Positions 34,401 to 46,392 of a DNA stretch of 64,000 bases are shown in pieces. Every line of letters begins with the position of its first letter. The first letter of the stretch is position 1. The position numbers and the translations under genes were made by a program. The notes below the pieces were generated by a model. It worked only from the letters and a program-made list of their open reading frames with translations, did no database searches and was not told the origin of the DNA. The DNA is from Lycium barbarum (taxonomy: Eukaryota; Streptophyta; Magnoliopsida; Solanales; Solanaceae): contig NC_083344.1 in NCBI RefSeq assembly GCF_019175385.1, positions 59,520,782-59,584,781 on the forward strand, given 5' to 3'.

Positions 34401-34649
34401 GCCGGTTGGGCTCCCTTGGATTTGGGCCTCACTTTTTTTTTTTTGAGTCCCATTGTTGGCTAAATAATTGTAATTCATGGAACGAGTTTCCAAAATTCCG
34501 ATTTTTGCCCTTGGCCACCTTTCGTAATTCCACACCAATGCATTCATAGCCGACATATTCATACCAAGTAAAGTCCAAGTATGGGCTTATTCATTACAAA
34601 TCAAGTTATCTCAATTTTTTTTTATTATGCAAAAATGTCGGATGTAACA
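31487..34649 (-). repeat. 3' LTR of element E
   Basis: 3,163 bp; on the minus strand TGTTACATCCGACATT to GTCGTGACA. It holds hairpins S1-S4, a diverged 25-bp tandem array (about 32070-32225), a GGTATGTAAATCC motif near 33153, donor GGTAAGAATTTT near 34110 and a TATA box near 34353. Confidence 0.95.
31784..31981 (-). ncRNA. Candidate structured RNA element in LTR E (S1-S4)
   Basis: S1 CCCCCG/CGGGGG (31964-31981), S2 CTGCG/CGCAG (31945-31963), S3 GCTCC/GGAGC (31867-31884), S4 (31784-31804). In S4 the minus-strand RNA forms seven pairs including one G-U. That pair is an A-C mismatch on the plus strand, so the transcribed strand is the one that folds better. The copy in the 5' LTR (near 38490) is similar, with one mismatch in S4. 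Confidence 0.6.
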
Positions 34650-34685
34650 TCCTCCCCCCCTTTAAAACATTCGTCCTCAAATGTT
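34650..34685 (-). other. Polypurine tract and PPT-proximal hairpin of E
   Basis: On the minus strand TTTAAA, a G run, then AGGA before the LTR. The adjoining hairpin is AACATTTG/CGAATGTT (34666-34685), with one G-U pair relative to A, B and H. Confidence 0.85.
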
Positions 34686-35004
34686 AAATTGACCTCATGG
34701 GCGTCATACTACTTCGGGGGTTCTTTTTATATTTATCCTTTGTTGACTTTCCGATATGGATTCTTTACCCATATGATGGAGTAATTTTTCACACCACTGA
34801 CTCATATGCTTTCATAGCGTATTTTCTCACATCCCACACAGTCACTGGGCCATGAGCTATATCCTAGTAGCCGATGAATGCTTTTCGCTCTTTCATAGAC
34901 GTTGTGTCCCTTCTTCGTTTCCTTCGAAGCCTTTCAAACATTATAATCAATATCATTTCTTGATGCACTCCTCGGTTCCTTACCATATTATCGTGATTCC
35001 ACGT

Positions 35005-35365
35005 CATACCAAACAGATTCAGAACTGGGATCGGATGCACAGGAGCATATCGGACTGATTCGTAATCGGAGGCAAACGTACTAAACTATGGCAGACGGAT
35101 TCGTAGTCGAAGTCAGATGTATGGAAGTATGTCAGACAGATCCGTGATTAGAGTTAGACGTACAGAGATGTACCAGACGGATTCGTTATCAGAATCAGAC
35201 ATACAGAGATGTGTCGAACAGATTCGAAATCAAAGTCAGACATACAGAGATGTATCAGACAGGAACATAATCGGATTCAGAAGTACAGAGGCGTAATAGA
35301 CAGAACCTCATCAATGTCAGAGGTGCAGAAGTATAGCAGACAGAGTTTTGATTAGAATCAGACCA
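35005..35365 (-). repeat. Degenerate ~42-bp tandem repeat in E tail
   Basis: About eight units of 41-42 bases with the pattern CAGAC, ATTCG, ATCAGA, GTCAGACATACAGAG (plus-strand reading). Units are diverged, so it is old or fast-changing. I find no equivalent in A. Confidence 0.75.
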
Positions 35366-36029
35366 CTCCCACTAATGCTTCAGCGATTTACGGAAATTTC
35401 CCTCGTCGACATTTCATTATTCACTCTGATCATTATACCACGAGTTGTTTCATCAAAGCTCATTCACTCATTCATGAACTTGTTCGTCAGATTGCCACAC
35501 AAATCGTCTTACGTGTCGCTTGTCGACTCCTTCGAAAGTTTTGCTTAATCGCATCTCTTATCCTTCATCTTTTCTAATATCCACACTTATTCTTTTTTCC
35601 AGATATCGCCGCACTAGACTAACTTATAAAGTAATCAGGATTTATCCATTTGTTTTGACAACATTCATATCCTTACCTCCGCTTCGTTTCATACATTCTG
35701 TTTAGTAAAACCTTTCGTCTATCACAACATTAGTCGCCGGAACTCGGCTCTTAATCCATATGGGCACCAGACGAAGATCATACACATACAAATACACACA
35801 TACATATACATTTACTAATATCTTACTTGCGAACGTCTCCGACCGTTATTCAAATTCGCTCAATTTCTCGAGCGCTATTGCGCTTCTTCTTTTCGCCCAT
35901 TTAGTCTGCACCGGCCTGCGCGACTCCTGTAAGGGCACTAGTTACTCCACACATTCTCTTTTCCTTTAGGTTACCCCAAATTTTCATTTATATCTATCAT
36001 ACTTACTCTTGTGAAAATTTTTGCATTAC

Positions 36030-36131
36030 TTCCCAGGGGGGTCACCCATCCCAGAATTGCTCTGCCCTTAGCACGCTTAACCTCGAAACTTTCACGCGTT
36101 TTGACGCGTTAAGGCTAGTATAATTTCGTCG
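36030..36131 (-). other. 5S rRNA-like segment inside element E
   Basis: On the minus strand GTTAAGCGTGCTAAGGGCAG (from 36081) and GGGATGGGTGACCCCCCTGG (from 36053) match the A-box and C-box regions of plant 5S rRNA. Farther upstream, ATACTAGCCTTAACGC lines up with 5S positions 11-26 at the correct spacing. One base is inserted in the C run. As in A, the 5S 3' end is not recognisable. Confidence 0.78.
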
Positions 36132-36360
36132 ACTGCCCCGCACGACCTTTGTCACGTAATTTAGGGCAGATCGGCATCTTAGTAAATTATCGGAAAATTC
36201 TCATAGTGGGTCCCACCCCGGGCTAAACCATACAATTATCATATCGCCCTTCCGAATTCTCAGTGTCTATCAGGTTGACAACTACCTTACTCTTACTAAT
36301 ACCCAGAAGAAGAAAGTCACATAATATGATAAACTATAGACCCATTCATATACGCATCCC

Positions 36361-37809
36361 TCAAGAAAAGATCACTAACATACCTGGCTGTGCACTTGAA
36401 GACGCTCCTGGGTCCTGCCGGCCGGTCAACGCAAATACGCGGTTCGTAGGACCGCTGTGACCAGAAGCTGCGCCTCGACCTCTGCCACGACTCGCTGGCG
36501 CTGGTGCTGGTGCTCCTCGCCCTGTGGGGCGTATGGCTGCCGAAGGAGAAAATGAGCCGGCAACAGACCCAGTAGGCTGGACTGAGCCTGAACCACCCTT
36601 ATGCGGGCACTCTCTCACACGATGATCTGGGCTGCCACAAAAATAACAAGCGCCTGTAGCGCAATAACACTCCCCCGGGTGGGGCCTCTCACAGTAGGAA
36701 CATGGGGGCATGGGTGGCCTCGACTGACCGGGACCTCTGCTCGCCTGTGATCCTGGAATTCTAGAGCTCTGGCCCGAGAACTGTGGGGGCGTACTGTGTG
36801 CTGGCTGGGACGAATATCTGTCACCCTGCCGCTGAGAAAACTCACTCTGAAATCCCCCTGAATACCCGGCCGATCTGGCTCTCTTAGGCCGGCTCCTGTC
36901 GTGACCCCTATCTGGCCGACGTTCCCTACGTCGGTCCTCTATGCCCTGGGCATGTGCCTGTACCCGGGCAACGTGCATCCCTGGCTGAGAAGCCACCGCC
37001 AGGAAACTAGCAATCAAATAAGGATCCAACCCCATCACGTACCGGTGCACCCTGTCGGCCATCTCAGCTACTATAGCGGGTGCATACCTGGCCAGTGAGT
37101 CAAACTCTAGGCTATACTCTCGAACACTTCTGTCGTTCTGTCTCAGGTGCAAGAATCGATCAACCCTAGCTCTCCGCAGCTCTGGAGGTAGAAAATGATC
37201 AAGAAAGGCCTTAGTAAACTCGGCCCATACTGCTGGGGAAGCATCGTCACCCCTAGATAGCTGCCAGGACTCATACCAGTTCGCCGCTACCTCATATAAC
37301 CGATACGAAGCCAACTCGACGAACTCAGTCGGCGAAGCCTTAATCAACCGTATCGTGCTCTCCATCTTTCTGATAAACTCCTGGGGGTCCTCTTCGGGTT
37401 TTGTCCCGGAGAATTCTGGAGGATTACATGTCAAGAACTCACGAGCCCTGGAGCTTTCATATCTGTCTGCACGACCACCCCCAAATCCATGCCTGCGAAC
37501 CTGCTCTGTCATCAGTGTGGTCAATAACTGAACCGCATCTCGCATGGCCCTATCCTCCGCCCCTGGCTGTGGAGCTGGAGGCTCGGGCACTGAAACCCCG
37601 GGAGCTCGCGGTGGAGCCGTCCCATGATCAGCAGCTTCTGCTGCTCCGATCTCCTCCGGTAAGGGGGGTGTAACAGATCCGGCTGACGGGGGTTCATCCT
37701 CAGGCGCTAGCTGCGCACTGGCCCTGGTAACTCTCTGGGCCCGGCTGGTTTCTCCTACCTCAACTCCCGCTTTGCCCTTTCGGGCAGCTGTTGCCTTCTT
37801 CGGAGGCAT
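36361..37809 (-). CDS. gag: gag polyprotein of element E (intact frame)
   Basis: 482 residues from MPPKKATAARKG at 37809, two bases after a consensus-like 3' splice site. Low-complexity Pro/Ala/Glu-rich N-terminus (about 1-110). The gag core starts around residue 118 (REFLTCNPPEFSGTKPEEDP) and continues through ELASYRLYEVAANWY and REYSLEFDSLARYAP. An Arg-rich linker is followed by CSYCERPHPGEC and the classic knuckle CYFCGSPDHRVREC (about 388-401), then a Gly/Arg-rich tail. It ends at RQDPGASSSAQPGMLVIFS, just where protease would begin. It would form the nucleocapsid particle. The frame is open throughout, unlike most genes here. Gag differs clearly from A, B, H and L. Confidence 0.92.
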   Translation of the reverse strand: MPPKKATAARKGKAGVEVGETSRAQRVTRASAQLAPEDEPPSAGSVTPPLPEEIGAAEAADHGTAPPRAPGVSVPEPPAPQPGAEDRAMRDAVQLLTTLMTEQVRRHGFGGGRADRYESSRAREFLTCNPPEFSGTKPEEDPQEFIRKMESTIRLIKASPTEFVELASYRLYEVAANWYESWQLSRGDDASPAVWAEFTKAFLDHFLPPELRRARVDRFLHLRQNDRSVREYSLEFDSLARYAPAIVAEMADRVHRYVMGLDPYLIASFLAVASQPGMHVARVQAHAQGIEDRRRERRPDRGHDRSRPKRARSAGYSGGFQSEFSQRQGDRYSSQPAHSTPPQFSGQSSRIPGSQASRGPGQSRPPMPPCSYCERPHPGECYCATGACYFCGSPDHRVRECPHKGGSGSVQPTGSVAGSFSPSAAIRPTGRGAPAPAPASRGRGRGAASGHSGPTNRVFALTGRQDPGASSSAQPGMLVIFS

Positions 37810-37811
37810 TG

Positions 37812-37840
37812 CTGAAAACATAACAAATCGTTAGGAGGGG
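37812..37840 (-). promoter_or_regulatory. 3' splice-site-like sequence before E gag
   Basis: On the minus strand CTCCTAACG, a consensus CTAAC branch point, then TTTGTTATGTTTTCAG ends two bases before the gag ATG. It is the best acceptor in the window. Confidence 0.65.
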
Positions 37841-37996
37841 ATCATCCTACTAATACAGTTCTATCGCACGATCTAAGATCCAAAGAAGGGTAACATCCTA
37901 GATGTCCTGTAGCTTCCTGTTTATAGATGTGGTGCACAACACACCGATAAACAAGACTCTACTAGACACGGCCTGTAGACATTCCGAGGACTAACC

Positions 37997-38008
37997 GCTC
38001 TGATACCA
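37997..38008 (-). other. Primer-binding site of E
   Basis: Reverse complement of TGGTATCAGAGC, four bases from the 5' LTR. Confidence 0.95.
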
Positions 38009-38012
38009 CTTC

Positions 38013-41000
38013 TGTCACGACCCAACCCCGTGGGCCGCGACTGGTATCCTAACTGGATACCCAAACGTACCTACCTGATAGAATCGGCATACCAGACAGA
38101 TAATTCACACTAGTTGTATACAGACTTAAGCCAATACAAATGTAGCGCGCGCTATAACATACACATACCCGAACATGCTGGAATTTCATATAGGCCGATG
38201 AGGCTAACATAACGGACAGAGTCACAAAATCGTACGTACCTACCCGAATCGTAGCAACCCGTAACCCACATACATATCTACAGGCCTCTAACAGACATAC
38301 AGAATCATATGACCGGACAGGGTCCTGTCGTACCCAGAATTACCATACGTACCGAATATACAGATGTCAGAAGATATATACCAAAAGTACACGCTCCGGA
38401 TCAAAGGAGCTCTCCAAAATAGCAGAATATGTGCCCTAGACTGGCGGCGTATCACCGGGTGCGTCTGTACCTGCGGGCATGTAACGCAGCCCCCGAAGAA
38501 CCGGGGGTCAGTACGAAAAATGTACCGAGTATGTAAAGCAGAAACATAACAAGCATAATCATAGTCAGAACCAGAAGCACAGAATTATAGCGGACAGAAC
38601 CATAAGTGAAACGGACGGACAGAACCATAATCCATACGGACAGACAGAATTATAATCCATACGGACATACAGAATCAGAGTCCATACGGACATACCGAAT
38701 CAGAATCTATACGGACATACAGATATAATCGTAATCCAGACGGACAGACAGAATTATACCGAACAGAATTATGCATGCAGAGTCATACAAAATCATACAG
38801 AGTCATGTGCTTATATAAATGCTGATAGCACATACATACATACATACAGATCCCGGCCCTATCATGGGGGCGCGGTAAACAGAACCCGGCCCTCTTAGTA
38901 CGGGACGCGGTGGACAGACAGAATCAGATCAGATCATATGCCATCTTGGCCGCCATCCCCATACACAGATCATAATATTATACAGATATAAACAGATCCC
39001 AGCCCGCACACCGAGGGACGCGGTGAACAATGCAGAGGAATATGCACGATAACAGAACCTGGCCCGGGACGCAGTGAAGGAAGCATTGAGACATCCACGA
39101 ACAGATTAATGAGAAACCACACACCTACAGACTCAATCAAACAGAAGTATGCCAAGCGGCGAGTCAAATCAGAGTATTCGGATGGTATTCATAATACGCG
39201 CCTATATCCTACTTGGGAAGGCACGACAGATTATTACCAAAATCAGATTTCCAGATGTCAAAACCATTTTGTAAGATTTATATAAAAAGTAGTCATATCG
39301 TTATCAGAATAATAGTCCAGATGTTACTTGTGAAAATCGGACAGAAATGAGACAATTTAGATCATACAATAGGTATTGGGGCTCCGTGGACCCACCTCGG
39401 ACCAACTCGAGGCGACATACGTAAATTACTGATAATAGACCTTATGAGGTCATCCATAATCATATGGAAGTATTCCGACTCCGTTTAGGAAAGTTTTATA
39501 CAAAATTTCACTTTAGGGACAAGTTATAAGAAAAATGATTCAATCTTACTGAAGGAATTGGAGCGGATTTCCATCTCGAATTCCGAGGAACGGAGTCGTA
39601 CTTAAGGCTCGCGGCCGAGCCTATTACATTCAGAACATGCCTAAGAATGAAGGGGTAGGCTTTACATACCTCGATTGCATCTTACGCTCGCTTGGCTTCG
39701 ATTCCAAATTCGTCTAGAATCTACAAATGGTCAAGTTTACCAATTGTCAAATTCAAACCTTAAGACTCCAAGTTTATTATATATTTGCCTACCAAAATTT
39801 CGGCAGCACTTCCCCTATCTATATAACATCCCCGAGACTTAGCTCGGCTTAATATATCAACACAGCAACCCAACAACAACATCAATAACAACAACAAGTA
39901 TCACAAACCACATAATATGGCATACTAGCCATCTTTCCAACATAACATCACATCTTTCATTCCGACCTTACATTTCCAAACCAATCTTACCATTTTCATA
40001 TTCATCACTTATCAAGGCCATTACAACATGATTCGGAGGCATGTCATATCGTTTTAACCAAATATACATAAAGTATACACAATATACAAGTCTCTTGTCA
40101 AAGACATAATTCACCCACAACTTCCAATCTTTTAGCAAGCATGTTCATGACATATTCATATCTTCTAACTTCATCAATGACAAACCTAATTTGCCTCGTA
40201 CTACTTTCATTTCCATATTTACATAAGTTACAATAAATTTGCATACTTTCTTATAACAACATAGCAACCATTTTTCCATGACAACAAGAACTATTATCTT
40301 TTCATTTACTTCACCATAACACACTTAACATACTAACAAAACTTAATTCACTTCCATTTCACTCCTTACATCTCACGGCCACATACTATTTTTTTCCAAC
40401 TTTCACTAATTCATTCAACTTTCACTTCCAATACACTTTCTTCTATAACTACAACAAGATTCCAACATGAATTCAAGTCATCATAGGCATGCAATATATA
40501 TGCATACTCACGGCCAACATGCATACAATCCCAACACACAAAATTTTCATGTTTTTCATTCATTTCCACTTACTACATCATACATACACCTCCCATAACA
40601 TAACAAAAGCATAAAATTCTTACCTTTCCTTCAAGTTCCTCACTTGCCACTAGAGTTGTCCTCTTGCCAAGATAATTATATCAAGTTGTAGAGAATCTTG
40701 AGCTTGGTAATAATCCCACAAGAATTGAATTTTTGAACCAAAGAGATTGGCTCCAAGAATTTTTCTTTCTTTTTCTCTTTTCTCTCTCTCTTAGCCGAAC
40801 CCTCTTTCTTTTTTTGTTCTCGGTTTTTCTTTGTTTCTCTTGAATGTTCTAAGGATATGGATGCATATATAATATCACATGGAAATTAATTCCATGGGCT
40901 TGGTTCAATGGTGCATGGCCGGTTGGGCTCCCTTGGATTTGGGCCTCACTTTTTTTTTTTTTTTTGAGTCCCATTGTTGGCTAAATAATTGTAATTCATG

Positions 41001-41159
41001 GAACAAGTTTTCAAAATTTCGATTTTTGCCCTTGGCCTCCTTTCGTAATTCCAAACCAATGCATTCATAGCCGACACATTCATACCAAGTATGGGCTTAT
41101 TCATTACAAATCAAGTTATCTCAAATTTTTTTGATTATTCAAAAATGCCGGATGTAACA
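38013..41159 (-). repeat. 5' LTR of element E
   Basis: 3,147 bp, near-identical to 31487-34649. On the minus strand a TATA box ATTATATATGC is at about 40863-40873, and donor AAAG/GTAAGA is cut at 40624/40623, about 245 nt downstream. Followed by GGTAG. Confidence 0.95.
40618..40873 (-). promoter_or_regulatory. LTR E TATA box and leader 5' splice site
   Basis: TATATAT-type box, then AAAG/GTAAGA on the minus strand. Intron to the acceptor at 37812 would be about 2.8 kb and would remove the primer site from the spliced mRNA. Confidence 0.55.
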
Positions 41160-42138
41160 GGTAGTAGAGGAAAGTGAGTCCCAGAGTGCGGCTCAATCTC
41201 AGTCCTCCCAGACAGAGCCTATTACTGAGGAGCGTGAGGGAGCCTCAGCCCCAGCTCCAACACCTCCACCGGATGCTGCTGGCCAAGATGTAAAAGAGGC
41301 CATACATTTCCTTACACAGTTGGTTGCTGCTCAAACTCACCGGCAAAGTACAGGGCAGGGTGATAGGGCTGTTAGTGCAAGGGCCCGTCCGTGACTTCAT
41401 TACTTTAAACCCTCCAGAATTCTTTGGGTCAAAGCCGGAGGAGGACCCCCAGCACTTTATTGATGGTATGTTGAGGACGCTTCGATTGATACATGCTTCA
41501 GACACCGAGGCGGTGGAGTTAGTGTCATATAGATTGAGAGATGTCTCGATCCAGTGGTATACAGTCTGGATGGCTTCACGGGGAGCCAATGCACCTCCCC
41601 CTGTATGGCAAGAGTTTGTTGATGCTTTTCTCCGTCATTATATGCCTCCAGAATTTCGGCGAGCTAGGGCCGATAAATTCTTAAATTTGAGACAGGGTAG
41701 CATGAGTGCTCTAGAGTACAGTCTCCGCTTCAATTCCTTGGCCAGGTATGCTTCGGCCATGGTAGCGGATATGGGTGACCGGGTACACCGATTGGTGAAG
41801 GGCTTAGGACCACACTTGATGGATAGATGCTTGACTGCGTCCCTTCAGGACGGTATGGATATTGCACGCATTCAGGCACATGCTCAGAACATAGAAGAAA
41901 GCCTACAACAGCAGAGAAGTGAACGCGAGCAGGATAGGGGTCATTGCAAGAGGGCTAGAGCTTCAGGCCCGATGAGTGAGTCCAGAGGCGGACACAGGCA
42001 GCAGTTCCCTAGACATTCAGGCTATTCTATGACTAGTGTATCTCCACGGTTTTCAGGACAGAGCCTTGATAGATCTGCTCGTTCAGGGCCGAGTCCTAGT
42101 TATTCAGGACCTCAGTTCAGAGATGATTCAAGCCAGTC
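41160..42138 (+). pseudogene. gag: Element L gag continuation, frameshifted, split by H
   Basis: Starts at the second GGTAG and continues L gag (EESESQ, then Pro/Ala-rich sequence and VKEAIHFLTQLVAAQ). Around 41388-41395 a four-base duplication CGTCCGT shifts the frame before DFITLNPPEFFGSKPEEDP. The core then reads well through HASDTEAVELVSYRLRD, RRARADKFLNLRQGSMSA and the Arg/Ser-rich region. It ends at CAGTC (42134-42138), the H target duplication. The gag C-terminus is found in the other tandem unit from 24258. Confidence 0.9.
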
Positions 42139-43789
42139 TGTCACGACCCAACTAGGGGCCGCGACAGGTACCCGGAGCTAGATACCGAGCACCGCTCACT
42201 CTACTACTTATATTACTCATCTAATGACCTTTTGCCAGTTTTACGCATGAAAGTATAGGAAACATAATTTGTATCAAAACATAAGTACTTTATATACATA
42301 TGCCTCTCGGCCATCAAAATAATATATACATAATAATAGCATCTTTTGAGACCACCTGACCCACACTACGTATCTACGAGCCTCTACTGTCATAATGAAT
42401 ACATAGGCGGAACAAGACTCCGTCGTGCCCAAAATATATATATACCAAAGAGAAATCGTAAGCACCTCTGAACAATGGAGTGCTCCCAACAGCTGACAGC
42501 TCCTAGGTATCTGGATCAAGCTCGCCTCCCTGTCTACCTGTGGGCATGAACACAGCGTCCAAAGAAGGGACGTCAGTACGAATATTGTACTGAGTATGAG
42601 AGGTATGAACAATGAAGAAAGGCATCAATAATATAATGAGAGCATCAATATAAAGCATATGGATCTGTCCGATAATCATAAATGGAATAATGCATGCTGT
42701 CTTACTCATACTTATCATCGTAACATGTATGCATCATATGCAAGCTGCCCGCCCATGTCGGAACGGTGTGATAATCAATAATGTAAGCCCACGTCCAGGC
42801 CTCCCGCGTCCGGGGTACCATCTCATGCAGCCCACTAGTGGTGTCTGCCCACGCCCAAAGGTTGTGGTGTATCCGTATCGCCGCCCGCCGAAGCGGTGTC
42901 TGCCCGGCCCACTAGGCCCGGTATGCAATGCTCGTGCCATGCTTACCATAAAATAATCATAATAATGTACTCATTGTAAAATGCTTATCTTATCATAGCA
43001 CAGGTTTGAGAACCACTTTACTCTATCGGGGTGACATAAGGTCGTGACCCCCCGATTACCTTATGGAGCAATTACGGACATTCTGCCTCACCTTGAAAGG
43101 ACTAGTACATAAGGTGAGTGTAGGCAAGGACTAACATCATCATCATCCTAGCATCATCATATCGTATAACTTATCTCATATAGGCATTTAACTTTTTGGA
43201 ATGTAGGAGCTCATGGAAAGATGGTAATTCCGACTATAAGATTCATGCCATTGGAAAGAAAGGACTAGCCTCACATACCTTGCCGTTTAGCTATGTTGTT
43301 GTCCACTTACTTTCCTTCGATACCACGTCGTCACCTTCATGAGAGAATTCGTACTTCATTAGTTAATTAACTACAAGAACAGATCGCTAGTTCTAGGAAA
43401 ATTTGGGCAGTACTTCCTTCGTTTATACTACTTTTCCCATGTTCTATATCTACTCCCAACATTCACAATGCTATTCGTAATATCGTAATCAAAATCATCA
43501 TTTATGCACCATTAGCAAAATCCACCATTTTCCTCCAATTTTCCCATATTTCTCCCTATAGCTCACCTTAGTGCTTTCGTGCATTTACTACTTGTTTCAC
43601 GTTATAAACATCATTTATATCGTATTTGTACTCTCAACACTTCAACATTTATGATTCAATTCCACTATCATTCATTTAGGTCACTATTCACTCAATAATG
43701 ACCCATTCCTATGTTCTTCTACATTTTAAGTATCTAAGCCTTCCAATACCTTGAATCACGTGGTATAGTCATGAAACATACCTTAAATG
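42139..43789 (-). repeat. 3' LTR of H in the second tandem unit, outer part
   Basis: Starts TGTCACGACCCAACTAGGGG and matches the H 5' LTR from 21908 up to the equivalent of 23540. It ends with AAATG (43785-43789) where B copy 2 begins. Hairpins S1-S3 are present (about 42463-42570). The rest of H lies beyond the window in this unit but is seen in the first unit. Confidence 0.92.
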
Positions 43790-46187
43790 TGTTACACCTC
43801 GGAAATTTCTCCGTACTTGTATGATGAGTGGAATGATGAAAATTGAGTGAATGATGTTTTATTAAGTCGGGAATGACTAATTAAGAATTTTTGGAAATAA
43901 GAAAGTCGCGGAAAATTTTTCAAAACAGTGGTCGTATATGGCACTATACGACCCGTAAAGTGATTTACGGACCGTATAGTGCAGTCGTCCTCCAGCTTGT
44001 CAAAAATCTCAACTTTCTGTAAATGTTGAATATGGTTAAATACGACCCAGTTTACGGCCCGTAAACTGGTTTACGGACCGTAAACAAGGTCGTAAACTAC
44101 CATGTCCATCAGCCAAACTTTCTGTTTTTGGAATGCTAAAAAACGACCACAGTGGACGGACCGTAAATCAAAATACGGTCCGTATATGGTGGTTTACGAC
44201 CACTGTTCATCCCGAAAAGAATTCATTAAAGATCAGATTTGTGATTTTTTAAAGGGGACCTAAGCCTCATTTCAACTCATTATTCATTCAACCAATTCAA
44301 GAGACTTCTAGAACCCTCCAAATATTTCCTCCACAAGAATTCAAGAGAATCAAAGGAGATATCAAGATTATCAAAACCAAATTCATAAAAGTAAGTGTAA
44401 GAACACATCAAAGGATCTTCTAAGTCAAGAAATTCCCAAGAAGGTGGAACTAGGGTTTTGGCTAATTGAAGTATATCAAATTAAGGATTGCTCAACCATC
44501 ATCCAAGGTACGTTTCATGATTATTCCATGTTGTTTGAAGTATTGGAAAGCTTAGACACTTGAAATGTAAAAGAACATAGAAATGGGTCATTATTGAGTG
44601 AATAGTGAAATAAATGAATGATAGTGGAATTGAACTATGAATATTGAAGTGTTGTGAATACAAATACGTTATAAATGATGTTCTTATCATGAAACAAGCA
44701 TTAAATGCATGAAAACGCAAGGATGAGCTAGAAGTAGAAATAAAGGAAAATTGGAGGAAAATGGTGGATTTTGCCTAATGTACGTAAATGACGCTTGTCG
44801 ATCATGATATTGCGAATAATATTATGAATATTGGGAGTTGATATAGAATGCGAGAAAAGTAGTATGAGCGAAGGAAGCGTTGTCCGACTTCTCCTAGAAT
44901 TAGCGACGCGTTCTTATAGTTAGCTCACTAATGTTAATACAAATTCTCTTATGAAGGTAACGAAGTGATATCGACGGAGAACAAGTGAGCCATATCTTAG
45001 ATAAACGACCAAGGTACGTGAGGCTAGTCCTTCTTTCTAATGGCATGAATCCTTTAACTTGAATCCCTATTCCTTTCATGAGTTCTTGCATTCTAAGAAG
45101 TTAAAAGATCATACTTATGAATGTCTATATGAGATAAGTTATACAATATGATGACACTAGAATGATGATGATGTTATTCCTTGCCTACACTCACCTTATG
45201 TACTAGTCCTTTCAAGGTGAGGTGGAATGTCCATGATGGTTCCATAATGTAATCGGGGGATCACGACCTTACATCACCCCGATAGAGTAAAGTTGATCAT
45301 GAGTCAAATATACGCATTATGATAAGATAAGTATTTTATGATAAGAATATTACTATGAGCATTTACATTGAGCATGTCATGAGCATTTCACACCGGGCCT
45401 TGTTGGCCGGGCAGACACCGCTTTGGCGGGCGGCGATACGGATACACCACGACCTACGGGCATGGGCAGACACCACTAGTGGGCGGCATGAGATGGTACC
45501 CCGGATGCGGGAGGCCTGGACGCGGGCTAACATTATTGATTATCACACCGTTCCGACATGGACGGGCAGCTTGCACATGATGCATACATGTTATGATGAT
45601 GAGTATGAGTAAGATAGCATGCATTACTTCATTTATGATTATCAGTCAGATCCATATGTCTCATGTTGATGTTATTCCCATATTACTGATGTCTCCTTTC
45701 ATTATGTATGCCTCTCATACTCGGTACAATATTCGTACTGACGTCCTTTTTTCGGACGCTGTGTTCATGCCCACAGGTAGACAGGGTGGAGAGCTTGGCC
45801 CAGGTCCTCAGTAGCTGTCATCTGATAGATAGCACTCCGTTGTTCGGAGGTGCTTATGACCATTCTTTTGATGTACATTCATATATGCATATTTTGGGCT
45901 TGACGGAGTCTTGTTCCGTCCATGTATTCATTATGTTAGTAGAGGCTCGTAGATACGCAGTGTGGGTTAGATGGTCTCATAAGATGTTTTCACATGTATG
46001 TATATTATTTTGATGGCCAAGGGGCAAATGTATATAAAGTATTTATGTTTCGATTAAATATGATTTTCCTACAATTGGTATGTAAAATTGATAAAAGAGT
46101 ATTAAATGAGCAAGATAAGCAGTAGAATGAGCGGTGCTCGGTAACTAGCTCCGGGTACCCATCGTGGCCCCTAGCTGGGTCGTGACA
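43790..46187 (+). repeat. 5' LTR (LTR C) of element B copy 2
   Basis: 2,398 bp, matching 13636-16032 with scattered substitutions. It has a palindrome cluster (43926-44207), donor-like AAG/GTACGT at 44507/44508, hairpins near 45187-45280, and S1-S4 near 45738-45923. Confidence 0.95.
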
Positions 46188-46191
46188 GAAG

Positions 46192-46203
46192 TGGTATCAG
46201 AGC
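46192..46203 (+). other. Primer-binding site of B copy 2
   Basis: TGGTATCAGAGC four bases after the LTR. Confidence 0.95.
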
Positions 46204-46363
46204 AGTTCGCCCTAGGAAGTGTCTACGAGCCGAGTCTAGTAGAGCCTTGTTTATGGTGGGTTGCGCGCCACGCTAATAAACAAGAGGCTACAGGGCATTT
46301 AGGAAAATGACCATCCTTCTTCTCATGAATCGTGCGATAGAGCCATGTCTAGGATTATATCAT

Positions 46364-46388
46364 CCCTAAAAGTGCGTTATGGTTTCAG
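46364..46388 (+). promoter_or_regulatory. 3' splice-site-like sequence before B gag
   Basis: CCCTAAAAG (branch-like) then GTTATGGTTTCAG ends at 46388, four bases before ATG at 46393. Confidence 0.5.
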
Positions 46389-46392
46389 AAAA

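Larger units (their letters stand above)
34686..36360 (-). other. Non-coding tail of element E interior
   Basis: About 1.7 kb between gag and the polypurine tract, where pol is missing. It holds a degenerate tandem repeat (35005-35365) and the 5S-like segment (36030-36131). Short frames on either strand show no recognisable domain. Confidence 0.75.
31487..41159 (-). mobile_element. Element E: gag-only LTR retrotransposon with 5S-like tail
   Basis: Minus-strand element with 5' LTR 38013-41159 and 3' LTR 31487-34649. It has a primer site, an intact gag, a non-coding tail of about 1.7 kb and a polypurine tract. Target duplication GGTAG is at 31482-31486 and 41160-41164. No polymerase is present. 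The two LTRs differ at only scattered positions, so E is a comparatively young insertion. It shares the 5S-like module with A despite a clearly different gag and LTR. Only one copy is in the window; a second is predicted upstream. Confidence 0.93.

Noticed and set aside
34686..36360. Host gene in the E tail or elsewhere in non-coding stretches
   Set aside because: No long frame, no recognisable protein motif, and all boundaries are explained by element structure.
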